Assembly (NCBI GenBank): GCA_000158135.1
Contig: DS999531.1
Span: forward strand, 1,465,754-1,529,753
Reading direction: 5' to 3'
From: Rhodobacteraceae bacterium KLH11
Lineage (GTDB): Bacteria; Pseudomonadota; Alphaproteobacteria; Rhodobacterales; Rhodobacteraceae
Length of the DNA: 64,000 bases
In this document: positions 1-9,185 of the stretch, in pieces
How the letters are laid out: each line of letters opens with the position of its first letter
Numbering within the stretch: the stretch's first letter is position 1
Notes under the pieces: generated by a model
What the model was told of the DNA's origin: nothing
Seen by the model: the letters and a program-made list of their open reading frames with translations, nothing else
Database searches by the model: none
Translations under genes and position numbers: made by a program

Positions 1-636
1 GTCGGGGTTGTCGCTGATGCCGCGTATGAACTGCCCGTCAATCTTGGCGGCGTCGAACAGAAACTCGCGAAAGTGGCGAAAGCTGAAATTGCTGGCACCG
101 AAATCGTCCAGTGCAAAAGCAATGCCCCGGGTCTGCTGGCGATCCATGAAATCAACCACCAGTTCGGGCACCTGCATGGCAGAGCTTTCCGAGATTTCCA
201 GAATCAACCGCTCACCCAGACTTGCGTCCTTTTTCAGAAACCGATCAAGAACGCGCGACCAGCGGGCGTAGCCGATGGACCGGGCCGACATGTTGATTGA
301 CAGACGGATACCGGGGTTTCGGATCAGGGTCCGCAGGCCCAGTTCCAACGCCACACAATCCAGATCGCGGCCAATCGGGGTATGTTCGACCTGTGGCATG
401 AACTCACGCGCGGGGATGACGCGGCCGGTTTCGTCCAGAACGCGGATGAATCCTTCGTAGAAGGCGACACCCTGCGGGGCTTGCGCCTGCATGACGGGTT
501 GAAAGGCCAGCCTGCATTGTTTGTGCTTCACCGCCTCGGTCGCCATGTGCACGACCGAGCCATCCCGCGAGGTGACCGCAGCATTCAAGGGGTTGTCTGC
601 ACCTTCGGGCAGGTCCGCACGTTTCCTGTTTCGCAT
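1..636 (-). CDS. EAL-domain protein, C-terminus cut by the window edge
   Basis: The reverse strand from the ATG at 636 is open for 212 codons to the window edge. It reads as an EAL (cyclic-di-GMP phosphodiesterase-type) domain: AFQPVMQ near residue 44, EGF where the EAL signature normally sits, SINMSAR, LILEISES, ALDDFGASN and AAKIDGQF. The conserved acidic and lysine positions are present, but EGF in place of EAL makes activity uncertain. No GGDEF domain precedes it, so this looks like a stand-alone EAL protein. It lies head-away from the rest of the minus-strand group, and its end is not visible. Confidence 0.8.
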   Translation of the reverse strand, partial: MRNRKRADLPEGADNPLNAAVTSRDGSVVHMATEAVKHKQCRLAFQPVMQAQAPQGVAFYEGFIRVLDETGRVIPAREFMPQVEHTPIGRDLDCVALELGLRTLIRNPGIRLSINMSARSIGYARWSRVLDRFLKKDASLGERLILEISESSAMQVPELVVDFMDRQQTRGIAFALDDFGASNFSFRHFREFLFDAAKIDGQFIRGISDNPD

Positions 637-749
637 GATCCACCGTTTCCCGATTCTGACGAAAATGGGCCGGAGAACAGTTTCAGGGAAGACACGTAAA
701 GCCGAGGTTAACGAAGCGCGGGTTTATTCAAAGGCTTCGGGCCTGCAGA

Positions 750-938
750 TCAGTGTGTCGACTGCCAGATATGGCTGAACGAGGCTGCCGCCCCAACCAG
801 CGCCCCAACAAAGCCGAGCGCCGTCAAAGCGAAGCCAAGCGCAATGATCATCGGCACCGCTCCGCTCAGCGCAGCGACCATGGCCGTGATGAGACCCAAT
901 AGGCCCGTAGCGGTAGAAATTTTCAGCAGTTTTGACAT
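750..938 (-). CDS. small hydrophobic membrane protein, unknown function
   Basis: A 62-residue protein made almost entirely of two hydrophobic stretches (about residues 9-32 and 33-52), rich in Ala, Gly, Leu and Val, with a short polar tail. I do not recognise the family. The frame is the only credible one in an otherwise empty 400-base gap, and a purine-rich CGAGG lies a few bases before the ATG. It may be an inner-membrane protein; no neighbour suggests a role. It could also be a chance open frame in GC-rich DNA. Confidence 0.5.
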   Translation of the reverse strand: MSKLLKISTATGLLGLITAMVAALSGAVPMIIALGFALTALGFVGALVGAAASFSHIWQSTH

Positions 939-1041
939 CGGAAGCCTCGGAACAATGCGTACTCAACCCGTCCCGGATATGGAGAGGATGTGCCAAAATT
1001 CAAGCCTGTAAAAGGTCTTTTTGAGACTTGATGGCTGAGCC

Positions 1042-2013
1042 CTAAGCTTGCTTTGTCGATTGATCGGCGGGTTTGGGGCCAAATTGCTCAAAACCGGGGG
1101 TGCCGCGGTCTTCGGGGTTTCTGGCCAGATGGTTGGCTTTGATCTGGGCCGAACTGTTTCGGCTGCCGTCATGGCTGTAGCCGGGTGGGGCAAAACAATA
1201 AGCCAAACGATGGCGCAAGCTCAGCTTTGGTTGAGTTATATCGCGCCAGATACTGACCCATTCATGGAAGGCCACGCGCAACGGGTTGAACGTGCCGATA
1301 TTGTGCACCAGCCCGTAATCGACCCTGTCATGCTCTTGTTCAGGCACGAATGTACCGAACAGCTTGTCCCAGATGATGAAAACACCCGCATAGTTGCAAT
1401 CCAGATAGCGTGCGTTGCGTCCATGATGGGCACGGTGGTGGCTGGGTGTGTTCATCACCGCCTCGAACCAGCGGGGCATTTTGGTGATGGCCTCGGTATG
1501 AATCCAGAATTGGTAGATCAGGTTCAGCCCGCCAACGAAAAGCACCATTGCCGGATGAAAACCCAGCAGGATCAGTGGTGCACGCACAACCATCATGAAG
1601 GTGAACGTATAGGTCCAGGTCTGCCGCAGTGCGGTGGTCAGGTTGTAATGCTGCGAACTGTGGTGGTTCACATGGCTGGCCCAGACCCAGCGGACGCGAT
1701 GCCCGAAGCGATGCACCCAGTAATAGCGCAGGTCATCCAGCACAAAGCACAGCATGATCACCGGGATCGATGTGCCCAGATCAAGCGGAGTGATCTGCCA
1801 CAGCCACATGAAGAACCCATAGGCGATGAACCCCAGCAGAAAGCCCGACGCGATATTGCCCGCCCCCATGATCAACGAGGTCACCGCGTCGCGCGTTTCA
1901 TACCGACCGCCGCGACCCTTCAGGGCGATCCACAGAAACTCGGCCAGAATGGCGGCGATGAAGAAAGGGACGGCCCATTGCACGGCGTCGGGGAAGGCAA
2001 TGTGGTCGGTCAT
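1042..2013 (-). CDS. sterol desaturase / fatty acid hydroxylase family membrane protein
   Basis: A 323-residue protein with the three histidine clusters of the fatty acid hydroxylase superfamily: HRFGH (HX3H), HVNHH (HX2HH) and HHRAHHGR. These bind the di-iron centre. Four or so hydrophobic segments surround them, as expected for an integral membrane di-iron oxygenase. The family hydroxylates or desaturates lipids, sterols or carotenoids; the substrate here cannot be read from sequence. The last 50 residues are polar and look family-atypical. Its start overlaps the stop of the upstream gene (ATGA at 2010-2013), so the two are probably co-transcribed and translationally coupled. Confidence 0.88.
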   Translation of the reverse strand: MTDHIAFPDAVQWAVPFFIAAILAEFLWIALKGRGGRYETRDAVTSLIMGAGNIASGFLLGFIAYGFFMWLWQITPLDLGTSIPVIMLCFVLDDLRYYWVHRFGHRVRWVWASHVNHHSSQHYNLTTALRQTWTYTFTFMMVVRAPLILLGFHPAMVLFVGGLNLIYQFWIHTEAITKMPRWFEAVMNTPSHHRAHHGRNARYLDCNYAGVFIIWDKLFGTFVPEQEHDRVDYGLVHNIGTFNPLRVAFHEWVSIWRDITQPKLSLRHRLAYCFAPPGYSHDGSRNSSAQIKANHLARNPEDRGTPGFEQFGPKPADQSTKQA

Positions 2014-2396
2014 AGGGGGTCCATCAGATTGTGCCAGTGGCGACGCTCGGTCTCATCAAGATGGAGGATCACATACGGGGCGCTGAAATCGCGGAACCGG
2101 ATCGCAAGCCCGTCGGGATGGGCGTGCTGAGTGCAATCCAGCAAGTACCGCGCCACGGTATCGGCCCCGAAGGACCACAGCAACCCGGGGCCAGCTTTGG
2201 TGCGCACCAGGGCCGCATGGCCGTCATGAGTGACGGTCACATCAATCACCGCATCATCAGGAAAATGCCGCAGCCACTGTGTTGACGCCGCTTCGGGTGT
2301 CAGGACATGCACGCGGGATTTGCCCGTTATATGCAGCAGCAGCGTGATCCCGGCGATACCGCCGACAACCAGTGCCAAGAGTATCCCCAGTGGCAT
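2010..2396 (-). CDS. conserved hypothetical membrane-anchored protein
   Basis: A 128-residue protein with one N-terminal transmembrane segment (about residues 4-24) and a soluble remainder. I do not recognise a domain. It overlaps the downstream fatty-acid-hydroxylase gene by four bases, which implies one transcript and possibly a shared role in lipid modification (inference). The start is preceded by AGGAAGGA, a good ribosome-binding site. Confidence 0.7.
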   Translation of the reverse strand: MPLGILLALVVGGIAGITLLLHITGKSRVHVLTPEAASTQWLRHFPDDAVIDVTVTHDGHAALVRTKAGPGLLWSFGADTVARYLLDCTQHAHPDGLAIRFRDFSAPYVILHLDETERRHWHNLMDPL

Positions 2397-2455
2397 TCCT
2401 TCCTCCTGAAGGCAGAGTGCAAAGCAGAAGGATGGCTGTCAAAGGTGGCGTTACG

Positions 2456-2785
2456 TCAGCCGAATTCCAGACCGTCGAGTATTTCATGTTGCACGATTCG
2501 TTCGACAAATGGCACGAGCCCGTCCGGGCCAGACGCACGATCTTTGAGGTGGATGCAAATGTCGGGTCTGCGAGCAGCGATTGTTCCGACCAACGCGCCG
2601 CGAACTGCATCGTCCAGACCTGCACCCATTATCACGCAGGCGATGTTTGGTTCGGCATCCAGTTGTCGCCGAACCTCATCCGGGTCATGCGCACCAAGCC
2701 ATTGAATCGGTAGGTGATCCAGTTTCTGCGCCACATCTCCGATCACATTCGGCAAGCGCCCTATCAGCAATACTACCGGTTTCAT
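2456..2785 (-). CDS. hypothetical protein, receiver-like small alpha/beta fold
   Basis: A 109-residue cytoplasmic protein. The pattern of hydrophobic strands (VVLLIG near residue 4, ACVIMGAG near 49) alternating with helices resembles a small Rossmann or response-regulator-receiver-like fold. No phosphoacceptor Asp or other catalytic signature is evident, so the fold is an inference. The start follows AAAGGGGAAT. It is followed on the same strand, 59 bases on, by the 128-residue membrane-anchored gene, so the three minus-strand genes may form one unit. Confidence 0.6.
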   Translation of the reverse strand: MKPVVLLIGRLPNVIGDVAQKLDHLPIQWLGAHDPDEVRRQLDAEPNIACVIMGAGLDDAVRGALVGTIAARRPDICIHLKDRASGPDGLVPFVERIVQHEILDGLEFG

Positions 2786-2813
2786 CGCTATTCCCCTTTC
2801 TTTAGGTCACAAA

Positions 2814-2840
2814 CGAAAACCGGCCCATCAGGACCGGTTT
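2814..2840 (-). terminator. stem-loop terminator, 3' of the TlpA-like gene
   Basis: AAACCGG at 2817-2823 pairs perfectly with CCGGTTT at 2834-2840 around a 10-base loop. Read on the minus strand it is followed by TTTTCGTTTG. It lies about 40 bases beyond the stop of the minus-strand thioredoxin gene and before the next minus gene, so it separates the two. Confidence 0.6.
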
Positions 2841-2878
2841 CATTCTAGCACAGAATCGCGATGTAAGCTTGTAAAGCC

Positions 2879-3442
2879 TTAGCTTTCCGCGCCAACCAGC
2901 GTCGCAATGATCGACTTGGCGCTGGCCGAGTTCCATTCGGCATCACCGATCAGGCGGGCGATCTCTTCGCCTTCGGGGTTCAGAATAACCGTGATCGGCA
3001 GCGCGATCACACCAAATTCCCGCGCCGCTTCGGAACTTGGGTCCTGATAGCGCGGCAGGTTGGTGATGCCGTTTTCCTCAAAGAATTTCTCAATTCCTGC
3101 AGGGGTGTTGCGTCCGGTGGCCAGTGTGAGAACCTGAAACTTGTCACCGCCGAATTCTTCCTGCAGTTCCGAAATCTGTGGCATCTCTTTGCGGCAGGGC
3201 GCACACCAGGTGGCCCAGAAATTTATCAGAACATATTTGCCTTTGTAATCTGCAAGCGTTCCGACGCTCCCGTCATCCAGCTGGTATTCGATCATTTTGG
3301 CGGGTTTGGGTTCCTTGTGCAGGATCAGACGCTTCAGCGTGCCTTCGCGCAGGGGCGCCAGAGTTTCGGCATCGCTGGCCAAAGCCGCGTTTGCACCCAG
3401 CGCAAGGGCCATATAAAGGGGGATCAGACGAAATAGGCGCAT
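2879..3442 (-). CDS. TlpA-family thiol:disulfide oxidoreductase
   Basis: The chosen start at 3442 gives 187 residues beginning with a Sec-type signal or anchor ([16 protein letters not shown], then small residues ALAS). The thioredoxin fold follows, with active-site motif WCAPC in the context [16 protein letters not shown], and a cis-proline region ALPITVI. Such periplasmic proteins reduce disulfides, often in cytochrome c maturation. Upstream in-frame codons would add about 53 non-homologous residues that run into argH, so the longer reading is rejected. It is divergent from argH with only 21 bases between start codons, so the two promoters must overlap each other's coding regions. Confidence 0.88.
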   Translation of the reverse strand: MRLFRLIPLYMALALGANAALASDAETLAPLREGTLKRLILHKEPKPAKMIEYQLDDGSVGTLADYKGKYVLINFWATWCAPCRKEMPQISELQEEFGGDKFQVLTLATGRNTPAGIEKFFEENGITNLPRYQDPSSEAAREFGVIALPITVILNPEGEEIARLIGDAEWNSASAKSIIATLVGAES

Positions 3443-3463
3443 ATCAACTCCGGGTTTTCTCTT

Positions 3464-4852
3464 ATGACCGATCAATCCTCGAACCAGATGTGGGGCGGCC
3501 GCTTTGCCGCCGGTCCAGACGCGATCATGGAGGCAATCAATGCCTCGATCGGGTTCGATCAGCGGATGGCAGCCCAGGACATCGCAGGCTCGCGCGCCCA
3601 TGCCGCGATGTTGGCGGCCACAGGCGTCATAAGTGATAGTGATGCGAAGGCTATTCGGGAAGGGCTGCTCACAGTCTTGTCAGAAATCCAGTCCGGTTCG
3701 TTTCAGTTTTCGACCGCGCTGGAAGATATCCACATGAATGTCGAAGCACGGCTGAAAGAGGTGATCGGAGAGCCTGCAGGCCGTTTGCACACAGGCCGCT
3801 CGCGCAATGATCAGGTGGCGACGGATTTCAAACTCTGGGTGCGCGATCAGCTGGATGCGGCGGAAACCGGACTGCTGGCCCTGATCCGTGCGCTTCTGGC
3901 GCAGGCCGAGGCCGGGGCAGATTGGGTCATGCCCGGATTTACCCATCTGCAAACCGCGCAACCCGTCACATGGGGCCACCACATGATGGCTTATGTCGAG
4001 ATGTTCGGGCGCGATCTGTCCCGCGTGCGCGACGCCCGCATCCGGATGAACGAATCGCCTTTGGGTGCTGCCGCGCTGGCTGGTACCTCGTTCCCTATCG
4101 ACCGTCAGATGACGGCCGAGGCGCTGGGCTTTGACCGCCCCGCCGCCAACTCGCTGGACGCCGTCAGCGACCGTGATTTCGCGTTGGAGTTCCTGTCTGC
4201 CGCCTCAATCTGCGCTGTCCACCTGTCGCGTTTTGCCGAAGAGCTGGTGATCTGGTCTTCGGCCCAGTTCCGGTTTGTGACGCTATCTGATCGGTTCTCG
4301 ACCGGCTCGTCGATCATGCCGCAGAAAAAGAACCCTGACGCGGCAGAACTGATCCGCGCCAAGGTGGGCCGCATCTATGGTGCAAATACCGCGCTGATGA
4401 TGGTGATGAAGGGCCTGCCACTGGCCTATTCCAAGGACATGCAGGAAGACAAGGAACAGGTCTTTGACGCCGCTGACAACTGGATGCTGGCGCTGGCGGC
4501 GATGGAAGGGATGGTCAAGGACATGACGGCCAACCGTGGCAGTCTTGCTGCCGCCGCCGGGTCGGGCTTTTCCACCGCAACTGATCTGGCTGACTGGCTG
4601 GTCCGCGTGCTGGGCCTGCCGTTCCGCGATGCGCATCACGTCACCGGATCACTGGTGGCGATGGCTGAAGACAAGGGCTGTGACCTGCCTGATCTGACGT
4701 TGGAAGACATGCAATCAGTCCATGCCGATATCACAGATGATGTCTATTCTGTCCTTACGGTCGAAAACTCGGTAAACTCGCGTCAATCCTACGGGGGCAC
4801 GGCACCGGATCAGGTGCGGGCCCAGATCAAGCGATGGAAGGCGCTGGTGTGA
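3464..4852 (+). CDS. argH: argininosuccinate lyase
   Basis: A 462-residue protein, the normal length for ArgH. It cleaves argininosuccinate to arginine and fumarate, the last step of arginine synthesis. Diagnostic motifs are HTGRSRND (109-116), [10 protein letters not shown] with the catalytic-region His161, and the superfamily signature [11 protein letters not shown] (281-291) carrying the flexible-loop Ser283. The cytoplasmic enzyme is a tetramer. The stop codon overlaps the next start (TGATG), so the small lipoprotein behind it is translationally coupled. argB, another arginine gene, lies elsewhere in this window (50.1-50.9 kb). Confidence 0.97.
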   Translation: MTDQSSNQMWGGRFAAGPDAIMEAINASIGFDQRMAAQDIAGSRAHAAMLAATGVISDSDAKAIREGLLTVLSEIQSGSFQFSTALEDIHMNVEARLKEVIGEPAGRLHTGRSRNDQVATDFKLWVRDQLDAAETGLLALIRALLAQAEAGADWVMPGFTHLQTAQPVTWGHHMMAYVEMFGRDLSRVRDARIRMNESPLGAAALAGTSFPIDRQMTAEALGFDRPAANSLDAVSDRDFALEFLSAASICAVHLSRFAEELVIWSSAQFRFVTLSDRFSTGSSIMPQKKNPDAAELIRAKVGRIYGANTALMMVMKGLPLAYSKDMQEDKEQVFDAADNWMLALAAMEGMVKDMTANRGSLAAAAGSGFSTATDLADWLVRVLGLPFRDAHHVTGSLVAMAEDKGCDLPDLTLEDMQSVHADITDDVYSVLTVENSVNSRQSYGGTAPDQVRAQIKRWKALV

Positions 4853-5034
4853 TGCGGATACGACACGTGCTGCTGCTGATAGCGGTCGGAGCAGCTCTGG
4901 CAGGGTGCGGCGCGGATGGAGAGCCCATCCAACCCACCATGAGCGCCAATATCGGCGTGGGCAGCAGCGGCACCTATGGCGGCGTTGGTGTTGGCCTCAG
5001 GCGCGGTGGGCTGGGCGTTTATCTGGGGCTCTGA
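4852..5034 (+). CDS. small glycine-rich lipoprotein, LptM-like position
   Basis: A 60-residue protein starting inside the argH stop (TGATG). It has a short charged start, a hydrophobic run and a lipobox LAGC, giving a predicted mature lipoprotein beginning CGADGEPIQP, then a Gly/Val-rich tail ending GVYLGL. The CG-x-x-G-x-P pattern just after the lipid-bearing Cys recalls LptM (YifL), the small lipoprotein that assists the LptD outer-membrane translocon in enterobacteria and is encoded beside dapF. Here the neighbour is the lysine gene lysA. The family assignment is an inference; the lipoprotein call is firm. Confidence 0.7.
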   Translation: MRIRHVLLLIAVGAALAGCGADGEPIQPTMSANIGVGSSGTYGGVGVGLRRGGLGVYLGL

Positions 5035-5107
5035 AATCCGGATTTGCACATTCCGGATCGCCCACCCATCTGCATCAGACACTTCCTGAATGACAAAGAG
5101 AATATCC

Positions 5108-5257
5108 ATGAGACCCGCCGGTCTGATCCTCTTCCTTGCCGTACTTGCAGCTTGCGAACCGTCGAGTACCCCCCGACCGGAACCATCGGCCGCGCTCAGC
5201 GGGTCCGGTATCTCGGTTTCAGGATACGCACGGGTCGGTGCGTCAAAGACTTTCTGA
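5108..5257 (+). CDS. second very small lipoprotein
   Basis: A 49-codon frame from the ATG at 5108 to the TGA at 5255-5257. It encodes a signal peptide of about 15 residues ending in LAAC, with mature sequence starting CEPSSTPRPEP and ending GASKTF. The lipobox, the AAAGAGAATATCC leader and the position between a lipoprotein gene and lysA support a real gene despite its size. It shares the short Ser/Gly-rich tail style with the preceding lipoprotein, so the two may be distant paralogues (inference). Function unknown. Confidence 0.55.
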   Translation: MRPAGLILFLAVLAACEPSSTPRPEPSAALSGSGISVSGYARVGASKTF

Positions 5258-5327
5258 ACCGTGACAGGCGGCCACGCCTTGCCGGAATCATTTGATCCAC
5301 ATGCCTCTTTTGGTCTAAGCGCGCGGT

Positions 5328-6593
5328 ATGGATCATTTTCTCTACCGCGACGGCGCGCTTTTCGCCGAGGATGTCCCAATCTCCGAAATCGCTGCCGCGG
5401 TCGGAACCCCTTTCTATGTTTATTCGACGGCGACTTTGCAGCGGCATTTCAAACTGTTTGATGATGCGCTGGACGGTACTGACCACCTTGTCTGCTACGC
5501 CATGAAGGCGGCCAGCAATCAGGCGATCCTGAAGACGCTGGCACAGGCCGGTGCAGGGATGGATGTGGTCTCGGGCGGGGAATACCTGCGGGCCAAGGCC
5601 GCAGGCGTGCCCGGCGACAAGATCGTCTTTTCGGGCGTTGGCAAGACAGCGGATGAGATTCGCACCGCGCTGACAGGCGGTATCCGCCAGTTCAACGTGG
5701 AATCCGAGCCCGAGATGCAGGTGATCAACGCGGTTGCGCTGGACTTGGGCAAGGTTGCGCCGATCACCATTCGGGTGAACCCGGATGTGGACGCAAAGAC
5801 CCATGCCAAGATCGCCACCGGCAAGTCCGAGAACAAGTTTGGTATCCCGATCTCGCGCGCCTCCGAGGTTTACGCGCTTGCGGCCAGCCTGCCGGGGCTT
5901 GAGGTGATCGGGATCGACGTCCATATCGGCTCGCAACTGACCGAGTTGGAGCCGTTTGAGCTGGCCTACACCAAGGTGGCAGAACTGACAGAGCGCCTGC
6001 GTTCTGAAGGCCACAACATCCGCCGCCTTGATTTGGGCGGTGGCTTGGGCATTCCCTATACCCGTTCCAACGACGCGCCTCCGCTGCCGGTCGAATATGG
6101 TGCGATGATCCAGAAAACACTGGGTCATCTGGGCTGTGAGATCGAGATTGAACCGGGCCGTCTGATCGCAGGCAATGCGGGGCTGATGGTGTCCAGCGTC
6201 ATCTATGTCAAATCCGGCGAAGACCGCGATTTCCTGATCCTTGATGGTGCGATGAACGACCTGATCCGCCCTGCGATGTACGAGGCGCATCATGATATCG
6301 TTGCCGTCGAAGAGCCCGCCGCCGGGGTCGAACAACGCCCCTATGACATCGTCGGCCCGGTCTGTGAAACCGGTGATACCTTTGCCAGACAACGCAACAT
6401 GCCCCCCTTGAAATCAGGCGATCTGATCGCCTTCCGCAGCGCGGGCGCCTATGGCGCGGTGATGTCCAGCGAATACAATACACGGCCCCTCATTCCCGAA
6501 GTTCTGGTGAACGGGGATCAATTTGCCGTAATTCGTGAACGGCCAAGCTTTGACGAAATCATAAACCGCGATACCATACCCGGGTGGCTCTGA
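5328..6593 (+). CDS. lysA: diaminopimelate decarboxylase
   Basis: A 421-residue PLP enzyme that decarboxylates meso-diaminopimelate to lysine. The N-terminal alanine-racemase-type barrel carries the PLP lysine K60 in CYAMKAASNQ, then HIGSQ and the Gly-rich phosphate-binding loop LDLGGGLG. The C-terminal domain carries the substrate-binding CETGD and the GAYG segment. Length and motif order are normal. It lies 70 bases behind the small lipoprotein in the argH-lipoprotein-lysA array and ahead of the TIGR02302 gene. Confidence 0.97.
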   Translation: MDHFLYRDGALFAEDVPISEIAAAVGTPFYVYSTATLQRHFKLFDDALDGTDHLVCYAMKAASNQAILKTLAQAGAGMDVVSGGEYLRAKAAGVPGDKIVFSGVGKTADEIRTALTGGIRQFNVESEPEMQVINAVALDLGKVAPITIRVNPDVDAKTHAKIATGKSENKFGIPISRASEVYALAASLPGLEVIGIDVHIGSQLTELEPFELAYTKVAELTERLRSEGHNIRRLDLGGGLGIPYTRSNDAPPLPVEYGAMIQKTLGHLGCEIEIEPGRLIAGNAGLMVSSVIYVKSGEDRDFLILDGAMNDLIRPAMYEAHHDIVAVEEPAAGVEQRPYDIVGPVCETGDTFARQRNMPPLKSGDLIAFRSAGAYGAVMSSEYNTRPLIPEVLVNGDQFAVIRERPSFDEIINRDTIPGWL

Positions 6594-6629
6594 CGCGATA
6601 GGCGCGCGGGCCTGACCAGGAGGCCCGCC

Positions 6630-9170
6630 TTGCGCGACAACCAGACCCTGCCAATACCAAGACTGTCCCTGTGGCTGACACATGCGGGGATGCTGGCCGA
6701 GCAGGTGATGCGCGCCTTCTGGCCGTTCTTTTCAATTCTCATGGCGCTGCTGGCGGCCCTGATGCTTGGGCTGCACGATCTTGTGCGCATCGAAACCGTG
6801 TGGATTTCTGCGGTGGTCGGCTTGATCGCGTTGATCGCGACGGCGATCCTCGGGATCAGGCGATTCCATCTGCCGACCCGGGCCGAGGCGCTGGTGCGGC
6901 TGGATGAAACCCTGCCGGGGCGTCCGATTCAGGCGTTGATGGATGATCAGGCGATTGGCGCGATGGATGCGGATTCGGTTGCATTGTGGCAGGTGCATCA
7001 GTCGCGCATGGCAGCACGCGCTGCTCAGGCTGAACCGGTGAAACCTGACCTGCGGCTGGCCTCGCGCGATCCCTATGCGTTGCGCTATGCCGCGCTGCTG
7101 GCGCTGGTGGTGGCGGCGCTGTTCGGGTCGTTCTGGCGGATCGGGTCGGTGGCGGATATGACACCGGGCACGGCGCAGGCCGGGCAGGGGCCCAGTTGGG
7201 AAGGCTGGGTTGAACCGCCGCGCTATACCGGGTTGCCGACGCTCTATCTGGCGGATCAGACCGATCCTGTGCTGACAGTGCCGGAAGGCAGCCGGATCAC
7301 GTTGCGGTTTTACGGTGAGGTCGGCGCGCACAGCCTGACGGAAACCTCGACCCCTTTGGGCACTGAGGCTGCGACTGATCCTGAACAGGAATTTGTGGCC
7401 GAACGCTCGGGCCAGTTGCGGATCGAAGGCCCGGCAGGGCGCGACTGGAGGTTGAATGTTCTTGCGGACACTGCTCCGAAGATCGCAGCCGCGGGCAGTG
7501 CAGAGGCAGAGGCCGGTGGCCAGATGAAGCTGCCCTTTGCCGCTGCGGATGACTACGGGATCGTATCAGGTATGGCCCGGATCGAACTGGACCTGCCCGC
7601 GGTCAGCCGTCAATACGGCCTGAAGACAGAACCGGAGCCGCGTGAAACCATCACGGTTGAACTTCCGATGCCAATCACCGGGGACCGGACCGATTTCACC
7701 GAAGACCTGATCGAAGATTTCTCGCAGCACCCATGGGCGCATTTGCCGGTGAAGATCACCCTCAGGGTCGTCGATGCGGCAGATCAGGAGACGGTGGCCG
7801 AACCGCATCTGACAGACCTGCCTGCGCGCCGTTTTTTTGACCCGCTGGCTGCGGCGGTGATCGAACAGCGGCGTGATCTGCTGTGGTCACGTGAAAACGC
7901 GCCGCGCGTGTCGCAATTGCTGCGTGCGGTCTCGCATCTGCCCGAAGATCTGTTTCGCTCGGACACGGCGTATCTGCGCCTGCGCGTGATCCTGCGCCGG
8001 TTAGAGACGTTCACCCGCCACAACGCTTTGAACGCCAAACAGCAGGAAGAGATTGCGCAGGCCCTGTGGGATCTGGCTGTTCTGATCGAGGACGGAACGC
8101 TGGCCGATGCGCTGGAACGCATGCGCCGCGCCCAAGAACGGTTGACCGAGGCGATGCAGAACGGTGCCAGCGACGAAGAGATTGCCGAATTGATGCAGGA
8201 ACTGCGCGAGGCGACGCAGGATTATATGCGCCAGTTACAGCGTCTGGCGCAGGAGAACGGTGAAACCCAGAACGGTCAGCAAGGCCCCAACGGGGAAACC
8301 CTGCAAATGACCCAGGATGATCTGCAGCGGATGATGGACCGCATTCAGGAACTGATGGAACAGGGCCGCATGGCCGAAGCGCAGCAGGCGCTCGAAGAGT
8401 TTCAGCAGATGATGGAAAACATGCGCGTCACGCAAGGACAGGGCCAGGGTGGCCAGTCCGAGGGCCAGCAGGCCATGGAGGGTCTGGCTGAAACCCTGCG
8501 CGAACAGCAGGGTCTGAGCGATCAGGCCTTCCGCGATCTGCAGGAACAGTTCAATCCCGGCGCGCAATCGGGCGAAAGCCAGGGCAACGAAGGCCAAAGC
8601 GGCGGTCTGGGTCGTGGGCAAAACCACGAAGGTCAAGGCGGCCGCGGTCAGGATCAGGGTGGCGAAGGCCAGCAGGGTCAGGGGTCGCTGGCGGATCGTC
8701 AACAAGCATTGCGGGATGAGCTCAGCCGTCAGGAACAAGGCCTGCCGGGTGGCGGCACGCCCGAAGGTGAGGCCGCGCGCGAGGCGCTGGGCCGTGCTGG
8801 CCGGGCAATGGATGAGGCCGAAGATGCCCTGCGTGGCAACGATCTGGCCGAAGCGATTGACCGTCAGTCCGAAGCGATGGAAGCGTTGCGGGAAGGTTTG
8901 CGGTCATTGGGCGAGGCCATGGCCCAAAACCAGCAGAATCAATCGGGTCAGGGCTCTGAGGCGGGCGATGCGCAAGCCAACAACCGTGACCCGCTGGGGC
9001 GTTCGCCGGGCAGCGCCGGGTCGATCTCGACCGATGATAATCTGCTGCAGGGTGAAGATGTCTATCGCCGGGCACGTGAATTGCTGGATGAAATTCGCCG
9101 CCGCACGGGTGAACAGGACAGACCTCAGATCGAGCTCGAATATCTCAAACGGCTGCTTGAACGGTTCTGA
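6630..9170 (+). CDS. TIGR02302/DUF4175 family large membrane protein
   Basis: An 846-residue protein starting at TTG 6630, with AGGAGG at 6618-6623 as a strong ribosome-binding site that decides the start. It has two transmembrane segments near residues 30-70, a third near 150-170, a long periplasmic region with beta-rich stretches, and a helical region from about 480. It matches the alphaproteobacterial family TIGR02302 (DUF4175), whose function is unknown. Residues about 600-700 form a Gln/Gly-rich low-complexity stretch. It follows lysA by 36 bases and is probably co-transcribed. Confidence 0.85.
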   Translation: MRDNQTLPIPRLSLWLTHAGMLAEQVMRAFWPFFSILMALLAALMLGLHDLVRIETVWISAVVGLIALIATAILGIRRFHLPTRAEALVRLDETLPGRPIQALMDDQAIGAMDADSVALWQVHQSRMAARAAQAEPVKPDLRLASRDPYALRYAALLALVVAALFGSFWRIGSVADMTPGTAQAGQGPSWEGWVEPPRYTGLPTLYLADQTDPVLTVPEGSRITLRFYGEVGAHSLTETSTPLGTEAATDPEQEFVAERSGQLRIEGPAGRDWRLNVLADTAPKIAAAGSAEAEAGGQMKLPFAAADDYGIVSGMARIELDLPAVSRQYGLKTEPEPRETITVELPMPITGDRTDFTEDLIEDFSQHPWAHLPVKITLRVVDAADQETVAEPHLTDLPARRFFDPLAAAVIEQRRDLLWSRENAPRVSQLLRAVSHLPEDLFRSDTAYLRLRVILRRLETFTRHNALNAKQQEEIAQALWDLAVLIEDGTLADALERMRRAQERLTEAMQNGASDEEIAELMQELREATQDYMRQLQRLAQENGETQNGQQGPNGETLQMTQDDLQRMMDRIQELMEQGRMAEAQQALEEFQQMMENMRVTQGQGQGGQSEGQQAMEGLAETLREQQGLSDQAFRDLQEQFNPGAQSGESQGNEGQSGGLGRGQNHEGQGGRGQDQGGEGQQGQGSLADRQQALRDELSRQEQGLPGGGTPEGEAAREALGRAGRAMDEAEDALRGNDLAEAIDRQSEAMEALREGLRSLGEAMAQNQQNQSGQGSEAGDAQANNRDPLGRSPGSAGSISTDDNLLQGEDVYRRARELLDEIRRRTGEQDRPQIELEYLKRLLERF

Positions 9171-9185
9171 TCTCTGCCGAGGAAC

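Noticed and set aside
5196..6392. 398-codon minus-strand frame opposite lysA
   Set aside because: It is an antisense shadow of a conserved gene with no independent support.
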